From an uncultured Caulobacteraceae bacterium (GTDB taxonomy: Bacteria; Pseudomonadota; Alphaproteobacteria; Caulobacterales; Caulobacteraceae): DNA of 5,506 nt. Below are positions 5,118-5,506 of this stretch, piece by piece. The position numbers were made by a program, and so were the translations under genes. The notes under the pieces were generated by a model, which had not been told where the DNA came from, ran no database searches, and worked only from the letters and a program-made list of their open reading frames with translations. Positions within the stretch are counted from its first letter, which is position 1. Each line of letters begins with the position of its first letter. The stretch covers positions 1 to 5,506 of the forward strand of contig CAMLRH010000188.1 of the NCBI GenBank assembly GCA_946482375.1. Direction: 5' to 3'.

Positions 5118-5506
5118 ATGGCCACCACCCAGACCCGCAAGACCAAGAGCAGCGGCGCCAAGAAGACCACCACGCGCAAGCGCACCAGCCCCAACGACGC
5201 GATCAAGCTGCTGGAAGCCGACCACCGCCAGGTCGAGAAGTGGTTCAAGGAATTCGAGGCCACCAACGGCCAGAAGACCAAGACCAGGCTCGTCGAACAG
5301 ATCTGCCTGGCCCTGAAGGTCCACACCCAGATCGAGGAAGAGATCTTCTATCCGGCGTCGCGCGAAGCCCTCTCCGGCGACCAGGAGGAAATGGTCGACG
5401 AGGCGGTCGTGGAGCACGCCGCCGCCAAGAACCTGATCGCCGAAATCGAGGCGATGGAGGTCGGCGACGAACTCTTCGACGCCAAGGTCAAGGTGCTGCA
5501 GGAAAT
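5118..5506 (+). CDS. Hemerythrin HHE-domain protein (3' end outside window)
   Basis: The frame is open from the ATG at 5118 to the window edge, giving 129 residues. From about residue 24 it reads as a four-helix hemerythrin-like domain, which binds a di-iron centre that can carry or sense O2, NO or peroxide. Ligand candidates are H36 (EADHRQVEKWF), H69 and E73 (VHTQIEEEIFYP) and H100 (VEHAAAKNLIAEIE). The remaining His and acidic ligands are expected just past the edge. Residues 1-23 form a disordered-looking tail rich in Lys, Arg, Thr and Ser, with eight basic residues and none acidic. It is not a signal peptide, as it has no hydrophobic core, so the protein is cytosolic. AGGAGAG at 5107-5113 is the ribosome site. 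The EcfG-type promoter upstream implies induction in the general stress response. It is divergent from the ThiO-like gene, with 107 bases between them. Confidence 0.88.
   Translation, partial: MATTQTRKTKSSGAKKTTTRKRTSPNDAIKLLEADHRQVEKWFKEFEATNGQKTKTRLVEQICLALKVHTQIEEEIFYPASREALSGDQEEMVDEAVVEHAAAKNLIAEIEAMEVGDELFDAKVKVLQE

Noticed and set aside
5085..5417. Minus-strand frame of 110 codons opposite the hemerythrin gene
   Set aside because: The plus strand carries the HHE ligand pattern, a good ribosome site and a promoter. The reverse frame has no motif of its own.

Overview
The window is strongly GC-rich, with G or C at most third codon positions. That produces many long shadow frames, which I have left out. 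Gene content, codon use, Shine-Dalgarno sites and one clear EcfG-type promoter point to an alphaproteobacterium. Caulobacterales (Caulobacter, Phenylobacterium or Brevundimonas relatives) is my best guess, inferred by resemblance only. I see no rRNA, tRNA, CRISPR array, phage gene or transposase. The region looks like ordinary chromosome rather than a mobile island.

Layout. Positions 1-668 (+) hold the 3' end of a hybrid sensor histidine kinase: the end of its ATPase domain plus a receiver domain. Next comes a CoA-transferase family III (CaiB/BaiF) gene at 731-1900 (+). It starts at a GTG just behind a palindrome that fits the fatty-acid repressor (PsrA-type) operator pattern. A TonB-family energy transducer follows at 1981-2700 (+), with a perfect 13-bp palindrome just upstream. 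The 154-bp gap between tonB and the convergent next gene is filled by two inverted copies of a palindromic GC-rich repeat. On the minus strand, a ThiO-like FAD oxidoreductase (5010 to 4021) and an acyl-CoA dehydrogenase (4024 to 2855) overlap by ATGA and form a two-gene operon. Diverging from it at 5118 (+) is a hemerythrin-domain gene that runs off the window. Its upstream region carries GGAAC-N17-GTT, the signature of the alphaproteobacterial general stress response sigma factor.

How the genes fit together. Two enzymes handle acyl-CoA or carboxylate-CoA chemistry (CoA-transferase and acyl-CoA dehydrogenase), but they lie in separate convergent units. The TonB protein powers outer-membrane uptake, with no exbB/exbD in view. 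The hemerythrin protein probably binds iron and oxygen and belongs to a stress regulon. I do not see a new multi-gene system. The most interesting signals are regulatory: the EcfG promoter, the two operator-like palindromes and the inverted repeat pair. At the protein level, the acyl-CoA dehydrogenase appears to have a relocated catalytic glutamate, and the hemerythrin has a basic N-terminal tail.
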